In this document: positions 18,192 to 26,270 of the stretch, in pieces | Layout of the letters: each line of letters opens with the position of its first letter | Position numbering within the stretch: position 1 is the stretch's first letter | DNA from: JALYNX01 sp963746905 | GTDB taxonomy: Bacteria; Actinomycetota; Acidimicrobiia; Spongiisociales; ZC4RG35 | DNA length: 64,000 nucleotides | NCBI GenBank assembly: GCA_963746905.1 | Contig: CAVVCY010000003.1 | Span: 1,054,001 to 1,118,000 of the forward strand | Direction of reading: 5' to 3' | The notes under the pieces: model-generated | The model's database searches: none | Told to the model about the DNA's origin: nothing | What the model saw: only the letters and a program-made list of their open reading frames with translations | Translations under genes and position numbers: made by a program

Positions 18192-19460
18192 ATGACGCCC
18201 GAAGTCGTACAACGCACATACGTCACCCTGGTCCTCCTCCAAACGCTGGCCGCCTCGCTGATCTGGGGGGTCAACACCCTCTTCCTTCTCGATGCCGGGC
18301 TTTCGCTGACCCAGGCATTCATCGCCAACGCGGCCTACACGGCCGGCATGATGATCTTCGAGATCCCAACCGGTGTCATCGCCGATGCCTTCGGTAGACG
18401 GCTGTCCTTCATGCTGGGTGCGGGCACGCTCCTCGTCACCACACTCGCCTACCTCGGGCTCTGGTACGTGGAGGCGGGCATCTGGTGGTGGATCCTGGTT
18501 TCCGCTTTGATCGGGCTCGGATTCACCTTCTTCTCGGGAGCGACCGAGGCCTGGCTCGTCGATGCGCTGAGGGCTACAGGCTATGAGGGCTCAGTCGAGA
18601 CGGTTTTCGGAAAGGGTCAGGTGGCGGGTGGGGCGGCCACTCTGGTGGGGACCATCGCCGGTGGCTTTCTGGGCCAGATCAGTCTCGCCATTCCCTATCT
18701 GGTCAGGTCGGCTCTGCTGCTGGCAGTGGTGGTGGCGGCTTGGCTGTGGATGCGCGATCTCGGCTTCGAACCCAGGCGCGGGGTGGCGATCAGACCCCAG
18801 GTCGCAGGAATTTTGCGTAGCTCGGTGAAACATGGCTTCGGGAATCCACCTGTTCGGATGTTCCTGCTGGCGGCGCCTTTCACCAGCGGAGTCGGGATCT
18901 GGGCTTTCTACGCATTCCAGCCCTATCTGCTCCAACTGGCCGGTGACCCCAACGCGACCTACCTGTCGGGCATCGCCGCCGCCGTTTTTGCTCTCGCCCA
19001 AATAGTTGGGGGATCCTCGGTCCGCTGGGTTCGCCAGGCCTTCGCCACCAGGACGAGTGTCCTGGTCAGTCAGATCTCTATTGCCTCTTTGGCCCTCGTC
19101 GGTGCCGGTTTCGCCGAGTGGTTGGACATCCCGACCGGGTTCTGGGTCGCCATCGTCCTCCTCACTGTCATGTCGCTGGTCGGTGCACTGGCCAACCCGA
19201 TGCAACAGGCCTTGCTCAACGACTGCATCCCGTCGGAGCAACGAGCGACGGTGCTCTCATTTGTCTCTTTGACGGGGAGTGCTGGGGGTGTGGTCGCACA
19301 ACCCGTCCTGGGCAAGGTCGCCGACGTCTACTCGCTGGGAGTCGGGTACATCGTGGCGGGTGTGATCTATGTCCTCAGCTTGCCGTTCGTGATTGCGGTG
19401 CGGAGGATGAGTCTGGCTGCCGACAAGGTGGTCAGGGCCGAGCCAACAATCGTTGCTTGA
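18192..19460 (+). CDS. Major facilitator superfamily transporter
   Basis: A 422-residue membrane transporter with about twelve hydrophobic segments. The loop 2-3 signature is seen as GVIADAFGRRLSF at about residue 65, after MMIFEIPTG. This TXXX-GVIAD-GR pattern is common in drug-efflux and tetracycline-like MFS proteins of Actinobacteria. The substrate is unknown. It is divergent from the agmatinase gene across a 44-bp gap, so it could export a related amine, but nothing in the sequence proves this. A weak GGTGAG precedes the ATG. Confidence 0.9.
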   Translation: MTPEVVQRTYVTLVLLQTLAASLIWGVNTLFLLDAGLSLTQAFIANAAYTAGMMIFEIPTGVIADAFGRRLSFMLGAGTLLVTTLAYLGLWYVEAGIWWWILVSALIGLGFTFFSGATEAWLVDALRATGYEGSVETVFGKGQVAGGAATLVGTIAGGFLGQISLAIPYLVRSALLLAVVVAAWLWMRDLGFEPRRGVAIRPQVAGILRSSVKHGFGNPPVRMFLLAAPFTSGVGIWAFYAFQPYLLQLAGDPNATYLSGIAAAVFALAQIVGGSSVRWVRQAFATRTSVLVSQISIASLALVGAGFAEWLDIPTGFWVAIVLLTVMSLVGALANPMQQALLNDCIPSEQRATVLSFVSLTGSAGGVVAQPVLGKVADVYSLGVGYIVAGVIYVLSLPFVIAVRRMSLAADKVVRAEPTIVA

Positions 19461-19479
19461 GTTCTGGCAAGATTCGGTG

Positions 19480-19698
19480 ATGGACGAACACGACACCTCG
19501 TCGGAGCCGACCGGCCACGCCATCGCCCGGGGGGCGATGATCGGGGTACCGGTGGGGATCGTCGGTTTGACTATTGGTGTTTGGCTGATCACCGGCCTTG
19601 CCCTGTTGGAATGTTTCGCCACGGCGATCATGCCCGGCGTCCTGCTCGGTGCCTTCGCCGGGGGCTTTGTGGGGATGACGATGAGCATGGGGGAGTAG
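19480..19698 (+). CDS. Small two-helix membrane protein
   Basis: A 72-residue protein that I do not recognise. After a polar N-terminus (MDEHDTSSEPTGHAIARG), two hydrophobic glycine-rich helices follow (GVPVGIVGLTIGVWLITGL and AIMPGVLLGAFAGGFVGM), giving a glycine-zipper-like appearance. I chose the ATG at 19480; a GTG one codon earlier and a TTG at 19453 are in frame. It follows the MFS gene closely and is ended by a G/C-run hairpin. A role cannot be assigned. Confidence 0.6.
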   Translation: MDEHDTSSEPTGHAIARGAMIGVPVGIVGLTIGVWLITGLALLECFATAIMPGVLLGAFAGGFVGMTMSMGE

Positions 19699-19713
19699 GG
19701 GACATTCTGTGTT

Positions 19714-19735
19714 GTCCCCCCTTTCAAGGGGGGAC
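19714..19735. terminator. Hairpin between the small membrane protein and aldehyde dehydrogenase genes
   Basis: GTCCCCCC at 19714-19721 pairs perfectly with GGGGGGAC at 19728-19735, with two further T-A pairs possible around a short loop. It separates two convergent genes. It is followed at 19736-19766 by GAACGCAGTGAG and another G-run, which links it to the element at 17069-17103. Confidence 0.65.
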
Positions 19736-19769
19736 CGACCGAACGCAGTGAGGTCGACGGGGGGTTGTC

Positions 19770-21206
19770 CTATTCCTCCTTCAAGACGAACACCACCGTT
19801 TGCAGATCGGTGAACTCGTCGATCCGCTGCCGGCCCCAGCCGGTGTCGGTCCCTGCGGCGCCTCCGAACGGCTGGAAGGTCTCCCAGAAGTCGGTTGAGT
19901 CGTTGATGATCACGGTGCCGGAGCGGATCCGATCGGCATACCAGAACGCCTTGCTCAGATCATTGGTGAACACGGCGGCCTGAAGCCCGAGGTGGGTCCG
20001 GTTGGCGACGCCAACGGCATCCTCATCGTTCTTCGCACTGAGGATCGGGAGTACCGGCCCGAAGGACTCCTCCTGTGATACCTCCGATTCCTCACGGACC
20101 CGGTCCAACATCGTGAACTGGTAGAAGAGATCGGTGGGGAAGCCGGATGCCCGACCGCCCCCCATCAGCAACTCGGCGCCATGATCGATCGCGTCGGCGA
20201 TATGACGGTCCATCTTGGCCGCTGTCGGCTCGTTGTTGAGTGGGCCCATGTTGGTCGACGCGTCGAAGGGGTCTCCGAGGCTCACCACTAGTGCGGCTTT
20301 GAGCGCTTCTTCGACGAACTCGTCGTGAACCTCGTCCACCACGATGACCCGCTCCGTGGCCACGCAGACCTGCCCCGCGTTGTAGTAGGCACCGTAAACC
20401 GCGGCCTCAGCAGCCTTGGCGACATCTGCGTCAGCGGTGACCACGGTCGGGCCGTTGCCCGACATCTCCATGATGGAGCGCTTCAGCCCCATGGCGGCCA
20501 CGATCTTCTTGCCGGTGGCAGAGGATCCGGTGAACCCAACCGCATCGACGCCGTCGTGGGTGACCAATGCGGTTCCGATGTCTCCGGCGCCGGGGATCAC
20601 CGAGACTGCCCCTTTGGGGACACCGGCCTCCTCGAATACCTTTGCCATCTCCAGCAACGCCCATGAGGTGAACTCTGGGGGCTTCACGATCACTGCATTG
20701 CCCGTGGCCAGCCCGGGGCCCACGTACTCCATTGGGATCATCACCGGGAAGTTCCACGGGGTTATCGCCACCCAGACTCCGACCGGCCGGCGCATCGTGA
20801 ACATCCGCCGGTGGCGGCTGGTGGTCGGGATGAGCTCACCTTTCAGTCGCTTCACGTCTTCGGCGGCGATCTGGAAGTAGTCGCCCGACTCGCCGATGTC
20901 GTCGAGCGCCTCCGCCTCGTAGGGCTTTCCTTGCTCGGTTGAGAGGATGCGGGCCACCTCTTCGACACGGGTTTTCCAAAGGTCGTAGATACGGAGACAT
21001 AGATCAGCCCGCTCGAAGGCGGTCCAGCGCCGCATCTCCTCTGTTGCTTCGCGGGCCGCCTTGACCGCACGGTCGATGTCGGCTTGCGACGCCTTGGGGA
21101 CGTTGTAGATGTGCTCGCCGGTGGACGGCGACTTCACCTCGTAGTGGTCATCACCTGTGCCCTCGGTCCACTCGCCAGCGATGAACAGCTTGAGATCGGT
21201 CGCCAT
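19770..21206 (-). CDS. NAD(P)-dependent aldehyde dehydrogenase
   Basis: A 478-residue ALDH-superfamily enzyme oxidising an aldehyde to the acid. The catalytic cysteine is in NAGQVCVATERV (about residue 278), the general-base glutamate in MEMSGNGPTVV (about residue 246), the cofactor loop in FTGSSATGKKI, and ITPWNFPVMIPMEY is the conserved early motif. In this setting (polyamine importer, agmatinase, transaminases) a role in oxidising an aminoaldehyde or semialdehyde is attractive, but ALDH substrate is not readable from sequence. The ATG at 21206 follows a TACGCT box by 6 nt; the longer frame to 21434 would overlap the divergent gene. Confidence 0.9.
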   Translation of the reverse strand: MATDLKLFIAGEWTEGTGDDHYEVKSPSTGEHIYNVPKASQADIDRAVKAAREATEEMRRWTAFERADLCLRIYDLWKTRVEEVARILSTEQGKPYEAEALDDIGESGDYFQIAAEDVKRLKGELIPTTSRHRRMFTMRRPVGVWVAITPWNFPVMIPMEYVGPGLATGNAVIVKPPEFTSWALLEMAKVFEEAGVPKGAVSVIPGAGDIGTALVTHDGVDAVGFTGSSATGKKIVAAMGLKRSIMEMSGNGPTVVTADADVAKAAEAAVYGAYYNAGQVCVATERVIVVDEVHDEFVEEALKAALVVSLGDPFDASTNMGPLNNEPTAAKMDRHIADAIDHGAELLMGGGRASGFPTDLFYQFTMLDRVREESEVSQEESFGPVLPILSAKNDEDAVGVANRTHLGLQAAVFTNDLSKAFWYADRIRSGTVIINDSTDFWETFQPFGGAAGTDTGWGRQRIDEFTDLQTVVFVLKEE

Positions 21207-21212
21207 GGGCCA

Positions 21213-21218
21213 AGCGTA
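21213..21218 (-). promoter_or_regulatory. Leaderless -10 box of the aldehyde dehydrogenase gene
   Basis: TACGCT on the minus strand ends 6 nt before the ATG at 21206. No Shine-Dalgarno is seen. Confidence 0.45.
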
Positions 21219-21279
21219 GTTTCCAGTCATCCCCCGGGTTAAACGACGGTTCAGTACGATGCCCGGAGAGGAGTGAGAT

Positions 21280-22596
21280 ATGAGTCTCCAGGGAGACAAG
21301 ACCAGGCAGTGGTACCAGCGAGCTTCGAAGGTCCTCGTGAACGGCGTCTCGAGCCAATTCCGATATTGGGGCGACGAAGACACCATGGTCATCGACCACG
21401 GGAAGGCCGGCCATGTGTTCGATATGGACGGCAAGCGCTACATCGACTACCAGTGTGGTTTCGGGCCGATCATCCTCGGCCACGGTGAGCCATCAGTTTC
21501 GGCCGCCGTCGCCGAGGCGGCCGGAGAGGCAACCAGCTTCGCCATGACCCAACGCCGCGAGATCGAAGCGGCGGAAAAAGTGGTCGACACCCTCGGCTGG
21601 CCTGACTTCATGAGGTTCACCAACACCGGCACCGAGGCGACGATGCATGCGATCCGGTTGGCCCGGGGCGTGACAGGTCGCGACACGATCATCAAGTTCG
21701 AGGGTCAATATCACGGGATGCACGACTACGTGTTGTTCTCCACTGCCGGGGTCGCGGTGGGTGGGCTCGGCTCCCGGTTGAAGCCGATTCCGATGCAGTC
21801 GAGCTCGGGGATCCCGGAGTCGATTCGCTCCTACATTCGGACCCTTCCATTCAACGACCTCCAGCTCGTGGAGCGGGCTTTTCGCGATGAGGGCGGCCGA
21901 ATCGCGGCCGTGATCGTCGAGCCGATGCTCGGCAACGCCTTCGGGATACTCCCGCAGCCCGGCTTTCTCGAAGGTTTGCGCAGGCTTTGCGACGAGTACA
22001 GGACGGTGCTCATCTTCGACGAAGTGAAGACCGGGTTCCGGGTTGCCTTGGGGGGTGCCAACGAGCGTTTCGGGGTCACCCCGGACATGGGCACCTATGC
22101 CAAGGCCCTGGGCAACGGGTTCCCGGTGGCGGCGATCGCTTTCAAGGATTGGGTCGCCGAGGGCTGGAGACGGGGCGGTATCGCCCAGGCCGGGACCTAC
22201 TCCGGCGGAGGGATTGCCTCGGCGGCCGCCGGCGCGACCCTCGACCTGCTTCGCACCGGTGAGCCCCTTGCTCGGGTGCAGAAGACCGGCCAGGCCCTGA
22301 TGGAGGGGCTGGAGAAGATCCTCGCCGATCAGGGGGTGGAGGGGAAGACCATCGGTGATCCCGCGATGTTCTCGGTTTTCATCGGTGAGGGCGATCTCAC
22401 CGAGTTCCGAGACACGGGCAAGCACGACGATGAGCGATATGACGATGTCATGTTCCGCATGATTCGAAAGGGCGTCATGCCCTGCCCCGACGGACTGGAA
22501 CCGTGGTTTGTCTGCGCCGCCCATACCGAGGAGGACGTGGCAACCACTCTCCAGGTGTTCGAGGAATCGCTCTCGGAGTCGCTGGCAGGCGCTTGA
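21280..22596 (+). CDS. Class III aminotransferase, glutamate-1-semialdehyde aminomutase-like
   Basis: A 438-residue PLP enzyme. Family features are YIDYQCGFGPIILGHGEPSV, FTNTGTEATMHAIRLARGVT, EPMLGNAF, IFDEVKTGFRVALGG and the Schiff-base lysine in TYAKALGNGFPVAAI (about residue 273). The overall pattern (MRFTNTGTEA, GQYHGMHD) is close to GSA aminomutase, but no other haem biosynthesis gene is nearby, and similar proteins serve as general amine transaminases. GGAGAGGAGTG upstream of the ATG provides a strong ribosome-binding site. It is divergent from the aldehyde dehydrogenase gene, and the pair would fit transamination followed by aldehyde oxidation. Confidence 0.87.
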   Translation: MSLQGDKTRQWYQRASKVLVNGVSSQFRYWGDEDTMVIDHGKAGHVFDMDGKRYIDYQCGFGPIILGHGEPSVSAAVAEAAGEATSFAMTQRREIEAAEKVVDTLGWPDFMRFTNTGTEATMHAIRLARGVTGRDTIIKFEGQYHGMHDYVLFSTAGVAVGGLGSRLKPIPMQSSSGIPESIRSYIRTLPFNDLQLVERAFRDEGGRIAAVIVEPMLGNAFGILPQPGFLEGLRRLCDEYRTVLIFDEVKTGFRVALGGANERFGVTPDMGTYAKALGNGFPVAAIAFKDWVAEGWRRGGIAQAGTYSGGGIASAAAGATLDLLRTGEPLARVQKTGQALMEGLEKILADQGVEGKTIGDPAMFSVFIGEGDLTEFRDTGKHDDERYDDVMFRMIRKGVMPCPDGLEPWFVCAAHTEEDVATTLQVFEESLSESLAGA

Positions 22597-23027
22597 TACG
22601 TCGGGCTGTCCCTGGCGATCTGGGCGTCGTCCTGGAGCTTTCCAAAGAGTTCTGCGTTCTCGATGGGCATGTCTTCGAGGCCGACCGGGTCAAACCGGCC
22701 CTCGTCCCGTTGCTTGCCTCCGATGAGCACGGTGTCGTCCACCTGGTGGAGGAGGAGGGCTGGGCTCTCGGCTACGCCATAGTCACCTGGGGCTACAGCC
22801 TCGAGTCCGGTGGGCGTGATGCGCTCATCGACGAGATCTACATCCGCGACCGCGGCTCAGGGGTCGGAACCTCTCTGTTGGCTGCGATTCTCGACGACCT
22901 GAAGGCACGGGATGTGCCCCGCCTCACCCTGGAGACCGAGAAGGCCAACGAGGCCGCCCGCCGCTTTTACGCTCGCCATGGCTTCGTGGCTGAGGACTCG
23001 GTGTGGATGAGCCTCGACCTATCGTGA
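22593..23027 (+). CDS. GNAT-family N-acetyltransferase
   Basis: A 144-residue acetyltransferase. It has the strand LIDEIYIRDRGSGVGTSLLAA (about residues 78-98), which is motif A, then LTLETEKANEAARRFYARHGF, the typical C-terminal half. Residue R/Q-x-x-G-x-G is present as RDRGSGVG. The start is a TTG at 22593 overlapping the stop of the aminotransferase gene (TTGA), giving MIRRAVPGDL. The substrate is unknown; its coupling to the transaminase suggests an amine or amino acid. Confidence 0.83.
   Translation: MIRRAVPGDLGVVLELSKEFCVLDGHVFEADRVKPALVPLLASDEHGVVHLVEEEGWALGYAIVTWGYSLESGGRDALIDEIYIRDRGSGVGTSLLAAILDDLKARDVPRLTLETEKANEAARRFYARHGFVAEDSVWMSLDLS
23020..23025 (+). promoter_or_regulatory. 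Leaderless -10 box of dapB
   Basis: TATCGT lies at the very end of the GNAT gene and ends 6 nt before the dapB ATG at 23032. It would allow dapB to be transcribed independently of the upstream genes. Confidence 0.35.
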
Positions 23028-23031
23028 TCCC

Positions 23032-23781
23032 ATGATCCAAGTCGTGATATCGGGCGCGGGAGGAAAGCTGGCCGGCGCCATCGCCGATGCCGTCCTCGCC
23101 GCGGAGGATCTCGAGTTGAGCGGCCTATTCAATCCAAAGCGGGCCGGTCAGACGCTGCACGGCGTGACTGTGGGCGGCGACCCCGACGCCATGACCGGAG
23201 ACGTCGTGGTCGAGACGGCTCACAACGACGTAGTGCTCGACAACCTGAGGCATTGGCGATCCAACGGGCTCGCTGCCGTGGTCGGGACCTCTGGGTTCAC
23301 CCCCGAGCGCCTCGCTCAACTGCGGGGGCTGTGGGGGACCGATGGTCCGGCCTGCCTGGTCGTTCCCAACTTTGCGATCGGCGCCGTCCTGATGATGAGG
23401 TTCGCTGCCCAGGCCGCTCCCCACTTCGAGGCGATCGAGATCGTGGAGACGCATCACTCCACCAAACCGGATGCCCCGTCGGGTACATCTCTGGCTTCGG
23501 CGATGGGTGTCTCATCAGCGGGCGGCCGTTCCGCAGAAGGCTCAGAGGAACTCGTCGCCGGCGCCCGCGGCGCAATGGTGGAAGGGGTTCGCGTCCATTC
23601 ATTGCGACTGCCTGGAGTGATCTCGAAACAGGAGGTGGCGTTGTCCAACTCGGGTGAGGTGCTCTCCATCGAGCATCTGTCGACCGACTACGGGGCGTTC
23701 GCCTCCGGTGCATTGCTCGCCATCCGCACGGTCCGCGGGCTCGAGCCGGGGGTTCACCTCGGGTTGGATGCTGTTCTCTGA
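23032..23781 (+). CDS. dapB: 4-hydroxy-tetrahydrodipicolinate reductase DapB
   Basis: An NAD(P)H-dependent cytosolic enzyme of the diaminopimelate/lysine pathway, 249 residues. The nucleotide fold opens with VVISGAGGKLAGAIADAV. The catalytic and substrate-binding block is VETHHSTKPDAPSGTSLA (about residues 137-155), and VVPNFAIGAVLM matches the conserved PNFSxG segment. GVRVHSLRLPGVISKQEV is the C-terminal signature. The length is close to the usual 245-270 residues. No other dap gene is in the window. Confidence 0.93.
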   Translation: MIQVVISGAGGKLAGAIADAVLAAEDLELSGLFNPKRAGQTLHGVTVGGDPDAMTGDVVVETAHNDVVLDNLRHWRSNGLAAVVGTSGFTPERLAQLRGLWGTDGPACLVVPNFAIGAVLMMRFAAQAAPHFEAIEIVETHHSTKPDAPSGTSLASAMGVSSAGGRSAEGSEELVAGARGAMVEGVRVHSLRLPGVISKQEVALSNSGEVLSIEHLSTDYGAFASGALLAIRTVRGLEPGVHLGLDAVL

Positions 23782-23901
23782 TTCTTGCCGGCCGACTTCG
23801 ACCTCGGCCAACCATCAGCCCATCGCAAGGCTCACTGGTCTTGATCTCACGGCCTCGGGCGAACAGACGCCGGTCGGCCGGGGCTGCCGCTCCACGGTTG
23901 G

Positions 23902-24708
23902 CTAAAACACGATCACCGTAAGGGCACCCAGGGCCACGCAGTAGATCGCAAAGGGAAGCAGCCCCACCCGCTTGAGGGACGTCATCAGCCAGCCAATCGC
24001 CAGGTACCCGGTGACCCCGGCCACGATCACGCCCACTATCAAGACCGGGTCGAAAGACGCCGAGCCCGACACTCGGTAGAGCTCGAGTAGCCCGGCGCCG
24101 GCAACTGCAGGGATCCCGAGCAGAAACGAGTAACGGGCGGCCTCGGTCGGCTCGATATGACGGGCGCTGCCGACCGAGATCGTGGTGCCCGACCTCGAAA
24201 TCCCAGGCACCAGGGCCAGTGCCTGGGCTAGCCCGATGAGGATCGAATCGGGGATCTTCATGTCCATGATTCGGCGGGCGCCGAATGCCATCCGGGAGCC
24301 GAGGTAGAGGATCACGCCATTTGCTATCAGCGCCCACCCTACGTTGGAGATGGTGGTCGAGAAGGCATTCATCTCAGCTTCAAGCGTTAGCCCGAAGATC
24401 ACTGCCGGAATGGTCCCGATCGCCACCAGCAGGGCGATTTTTCGCCCTTCTGGGTCGGTCCGGAAATGGATGACCCGTGCCAGGTCTCGACGGAAGTAGA
24501 TGAGCATCGCCGCCAGGGTCCCCAGATGCAGGATTGCGGTCGAGGCCAATGGTGGGGGCTGGACATCGAGCCCCAACTCGTTGAGGAGTGCAGGTATCAC
24601 TACCAGATGACCATCCGAGGAGACCGGAATGAACTCGGTTATGCCCTGGATGATCCCCCAGATGACGACGGCAAGCACGGCGGCACGGTAACTCTCATCG
24701 GGTCGCAA
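23902..24708 (-). CDS. uppP: Undecaprenyl-diphosphatase UppP (BacA family)
   Basis: A multi-pass membrane phosphatase that recycles undecaprenyl diphosphate to the monophosphate carrier for peptidoglycan synthesis. The two active-site blocks are visible: IIQGITEFIPVSSDGHL near residues 17-34, with D in place of the usual second S of SSSGH, and PGISRSGTTISVGSARH near residues 163-180. About eight hydrophobic helices make up the rest of the 268 residues. The TTG at 24708 overlaps the end of the SAF gene by 14 nt; a GTG at 24678 would give the more usual short N-terminus. It is last in a three-gene minus-strand group after FmdB and SAF. Confidence 0.92.
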   Translation of the reverse strand: MRPDESYRAAVLAVVIWGIIQGITEFIPVSSDGHLVVIPALLNELGLDVQPPPLASTAILHLGTLAAMLIYFRRDLARVIHFRTDPEGRKIALLVAIGTIPAVIFGLTLEAEMNAFSTTISNVGWALIANGVILYLGSRMAFGARRIMDMKIPDSILIGLAQALALVPGISRSGTTISVGSARHIEPTEAARYSFLLGIPAVAGAGLLELYRVSGSASFDPVLIVGVIVAGVTGYLAIGWLMTSLKRVGLLPFAIYCVALGALTVIVF

Positions 24709-25216
24709 TCATGATTGCGACCCTTCCCTCCACCGCAGCAGCGGCAACGTCGGCGGCATGGTCTCCCGGGACGGCGACTATGCCGAGGCCGGAGCCCAAC
24801 GGGTCGTCGGTTGAGCCGGCAACGACTACTGCAGGCACCGTCGACCCGGCCTCGAGGAGGACAACCTGGGCCTCATCGCCGGGACGGGCCGAGATCGGGA
24901 GGGCCATTTCTACGCTCCACCATCCGGCCGGAGTCTCCCCGCTTTGGTCACCAACCGACGAAGCTAGGACCGGCTCACCAGGAGCGATGTCGGTCAAAGC
25001 CACACCGTCGGGAGGTACCGATTCCAACAATCCCGCCGGCACCAGCCGCAGGACGGTGTTCCAATCGCCAATCTCGGCTCCAGCGAGGATCTCCTGTGAT
25101 GCGAATGGATGTTCAACGGATGGCTGGGGCCTCAGTTCGACCCACAAGGATCCGAGGACGATGAGACCGGCCGCCAGCCAGCGTCCCCACGGCGGTGTCT
25201 GCAACCAGAGCACCAT
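24695..25216 (-). CDS. SAF-domain membrane-anchored protein
   Basis: A 173-residue protein with one N-terminal membrane helix (WLAAGLIVLGSLWVEL) and an extracytoplasmic SAF domain: ASQEILAGAEIGDWNTVLRLVP, then ALTDIAPGEPVLASSVG. This resembles the CpaB/FlgA SAF fold. Such proteins sit next to FmdB genes in other Actinobacteria, and their function is unknown; a Flp-pilus role is not supported because no other pilus gene is present. A TACCCT lies 3 nt before the ATG and 6 nt before the next GTG codon (25213), so leaderless initiation at the GTG is possible. Confidence 0.8.
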   Translation of the reverse strand: MVLWLQTPPWGRWLAAGLIVLGSLWVELRPQPSVEHPFASQEILAGAEIGDWNTVLRLVPAGLLESVPPDGVALTDIAPGEPVLASSVGDQSGETPAGWWSVEMALPISARPGDEAQVVLLEAGSTVPAVVVAGSTDDPLGSGLGIVAVPGDHAADVAAAAVEGRVAIMIATR

Positions 25217-25261
25217 TCGAGGGTACGGGTGCCGACTGGCCGCCGGAAGGGGGCCGGCGGT

Positions 25262-25570
25262 TCAGTCGCTGGAAGCGGAGGGGGAGGGCACGGTTGACTT
25301 CGACGGCTCTTTTACCGAGGTTCCGGAGCCATCCTTGGACTTGGATGTGTCCTTGGACTTGGAGCCTTCACTGTTCTTCGAGGTGCTGGAAGCGGCGCGA
25401 GCATCGGTGCTGTAGAAGCCGGGGCCTTTGAAGACGATCCCCCGTGCATGGAAGACCTTTTGGAGGTCGCCGCCACATGTGTCATGGCGACGCAGAGGCT
25501 TGTCCGAGAAGGACTGGAACTTTTCGACCGTGGCGCCGCACGACTTGCAGACGTATTCGTAGGTAGGCAT
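25262..25570 (-). CDS. FmdB-family zinc-ribbon protein (Ruc-like) with disordered tail
   Basis: A 102-residue protein. The N-terminal half is an FmdB zinc ribbon: MPTYEYVCKSCGATVEKFQ with C8-x-x-C11, then HDTCGGDLQKVF where the second pair reads H29-x-x-C32 instead of CxxC, followed by the family motif GIVFKGPGFYSTD. The last 45 residues are almost entirely Ser/Lys/Thr/Asp and look disordered. This domain-plus-tail plan matches mycobacterial Ruc (Rv0991c), a redox-regulated chaperone partner of Hsp70 encoded beside galU. A chaperone role here is inferred. The start at 25570 follows the family N-terminus; the longer frame is rejected. Confidence 0.85.
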   Translation of the reverse strand: MPTYEYVCKSCGATVEKFQSFSDKPLRRHDTCGGDLQKVFHARGIVFKGPGFYSTDARAASSTSKNSEGSKSKDTSKSKDGSGTSVKEPSKSTVPSPSASSD

Positions 25571-25648
25571 CGAAATCTGACCGCTGGGAAAGGGTGAGAC
25601 GCGATCGTACAACCGGCGACCGCGCACTTCCATTCCGACCCCGGGCAA

Positions 25649-25654
25649 TATGAT
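25649..25654 (+). promoter_or_regulatory. Leaderless -10 box of the plsY operon
   Basis: TATGAT ends 7 nt before the plsY ATG at 25662. No ribosome-binding site intervenes. It would drive plsY-galU-moeA-moaC. Confidence 0.45.
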
Positions 25655-25661
25655 CGCCTAG

Positions 25662-26270
25662 ATGACACCCGCTCTGGCGATCCCTGTGGCCCTGATAGCG
25701 GCCTATGTCGTCGGAAGCATCGACTTCGCAGTGATCGTTGCCCGGATGCATGGCGTCGACATCCACGAGGCCGGGAGCGGCAACCCGGGAACTACGAATG
25801 TGCTCCGTACCCTGGGTCGCCTTCCAGCCGCGATGGTGTTCATCGGGGACATGCTCAAGGGCACGGTGGGGGCGGCGATGGGGATGATCGCGTCGGGCGT
25901 ATCCAACCCCATGGGACCGTGGGCGTTTGCCGCCGGCTTCGCGGCTGTCGTCGGCCACTGCTATCCGATCTTTCACAAGTTCAAGGGCGGCAAAGGGGTG
26001 GCCACGGGTGCTGGCGTGCTTCTGTTCACCGTGCCCATTGCTGCTGTGATCGAGGTGGCCGTTTGGGGGATCATCGTGAAGCTGACGAAGACGGCGTCGA
26101 TAGCTTCCCTCGTGATCATGGTCGTGACCGTCCCGATTCTGATCTGGCAGGGTGTCCCCGGGGCTTCTCTGATCTGGGTCGCCCTGACCATCGCCCTCAT
26201 CGTCTGGCGGCATCGAGGAAACATCCAACGCATGGTTTCTGGCAGAGAGCACAAGGTGACCAGCACATGA
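25662..26270 (+). CDS. plsY: Glycerol-3-phosphate acyltransferase PlsY
   Basis: An integral membrane enzyme that acylates glycerol-3-phosphate with acyl-phosphate, the first step of phospholipid synthesis. The three conserved cytoplasmic blocks are present: GSGNPGTTNVLRTLG (about residues 38-52), GHCYPIFHKFKGGKGVATG (about residues 99-117) and VWRHRGNIQR (about residues 183-192). The length of 202 residues and five to six helices are normal. It is the first gene of the operon with galU (ATGA overlap). Confidence 0.94.
   Translation: MTPALAIPVALIAAYVVGSIDFAVIVARMHGVDIHEAGSGNPGTTNVLRTLGRLPAAMVFIGDMLKGTVGAAMGMIASGVSNPMGPWAFAAGFAAVVGHCYPIFHKFKGGKGVATGAGVLLFTVPIAAVIEVAVWGIIVKLTKTASIASLVIMVVTVPILIWQGVPGASLIWVALTIALIVWRHRGNIQRMVSGREHKVTST

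Noticed and set aside
21280..22596. True glutamate-1-semialdehyde aminomutase (hemL)
   Set aside because: The protein is GSAM-like, but no other haem gene is near, and the context is amine catabolism; the symbol was therefore not assigned.
24695..25216. CpaB component of a Flp/Tad pilus
   Set aside because: Only the SAF domain is shared; no Tad gene is in the neighbourhood, and the protein is shorter than CpaB.
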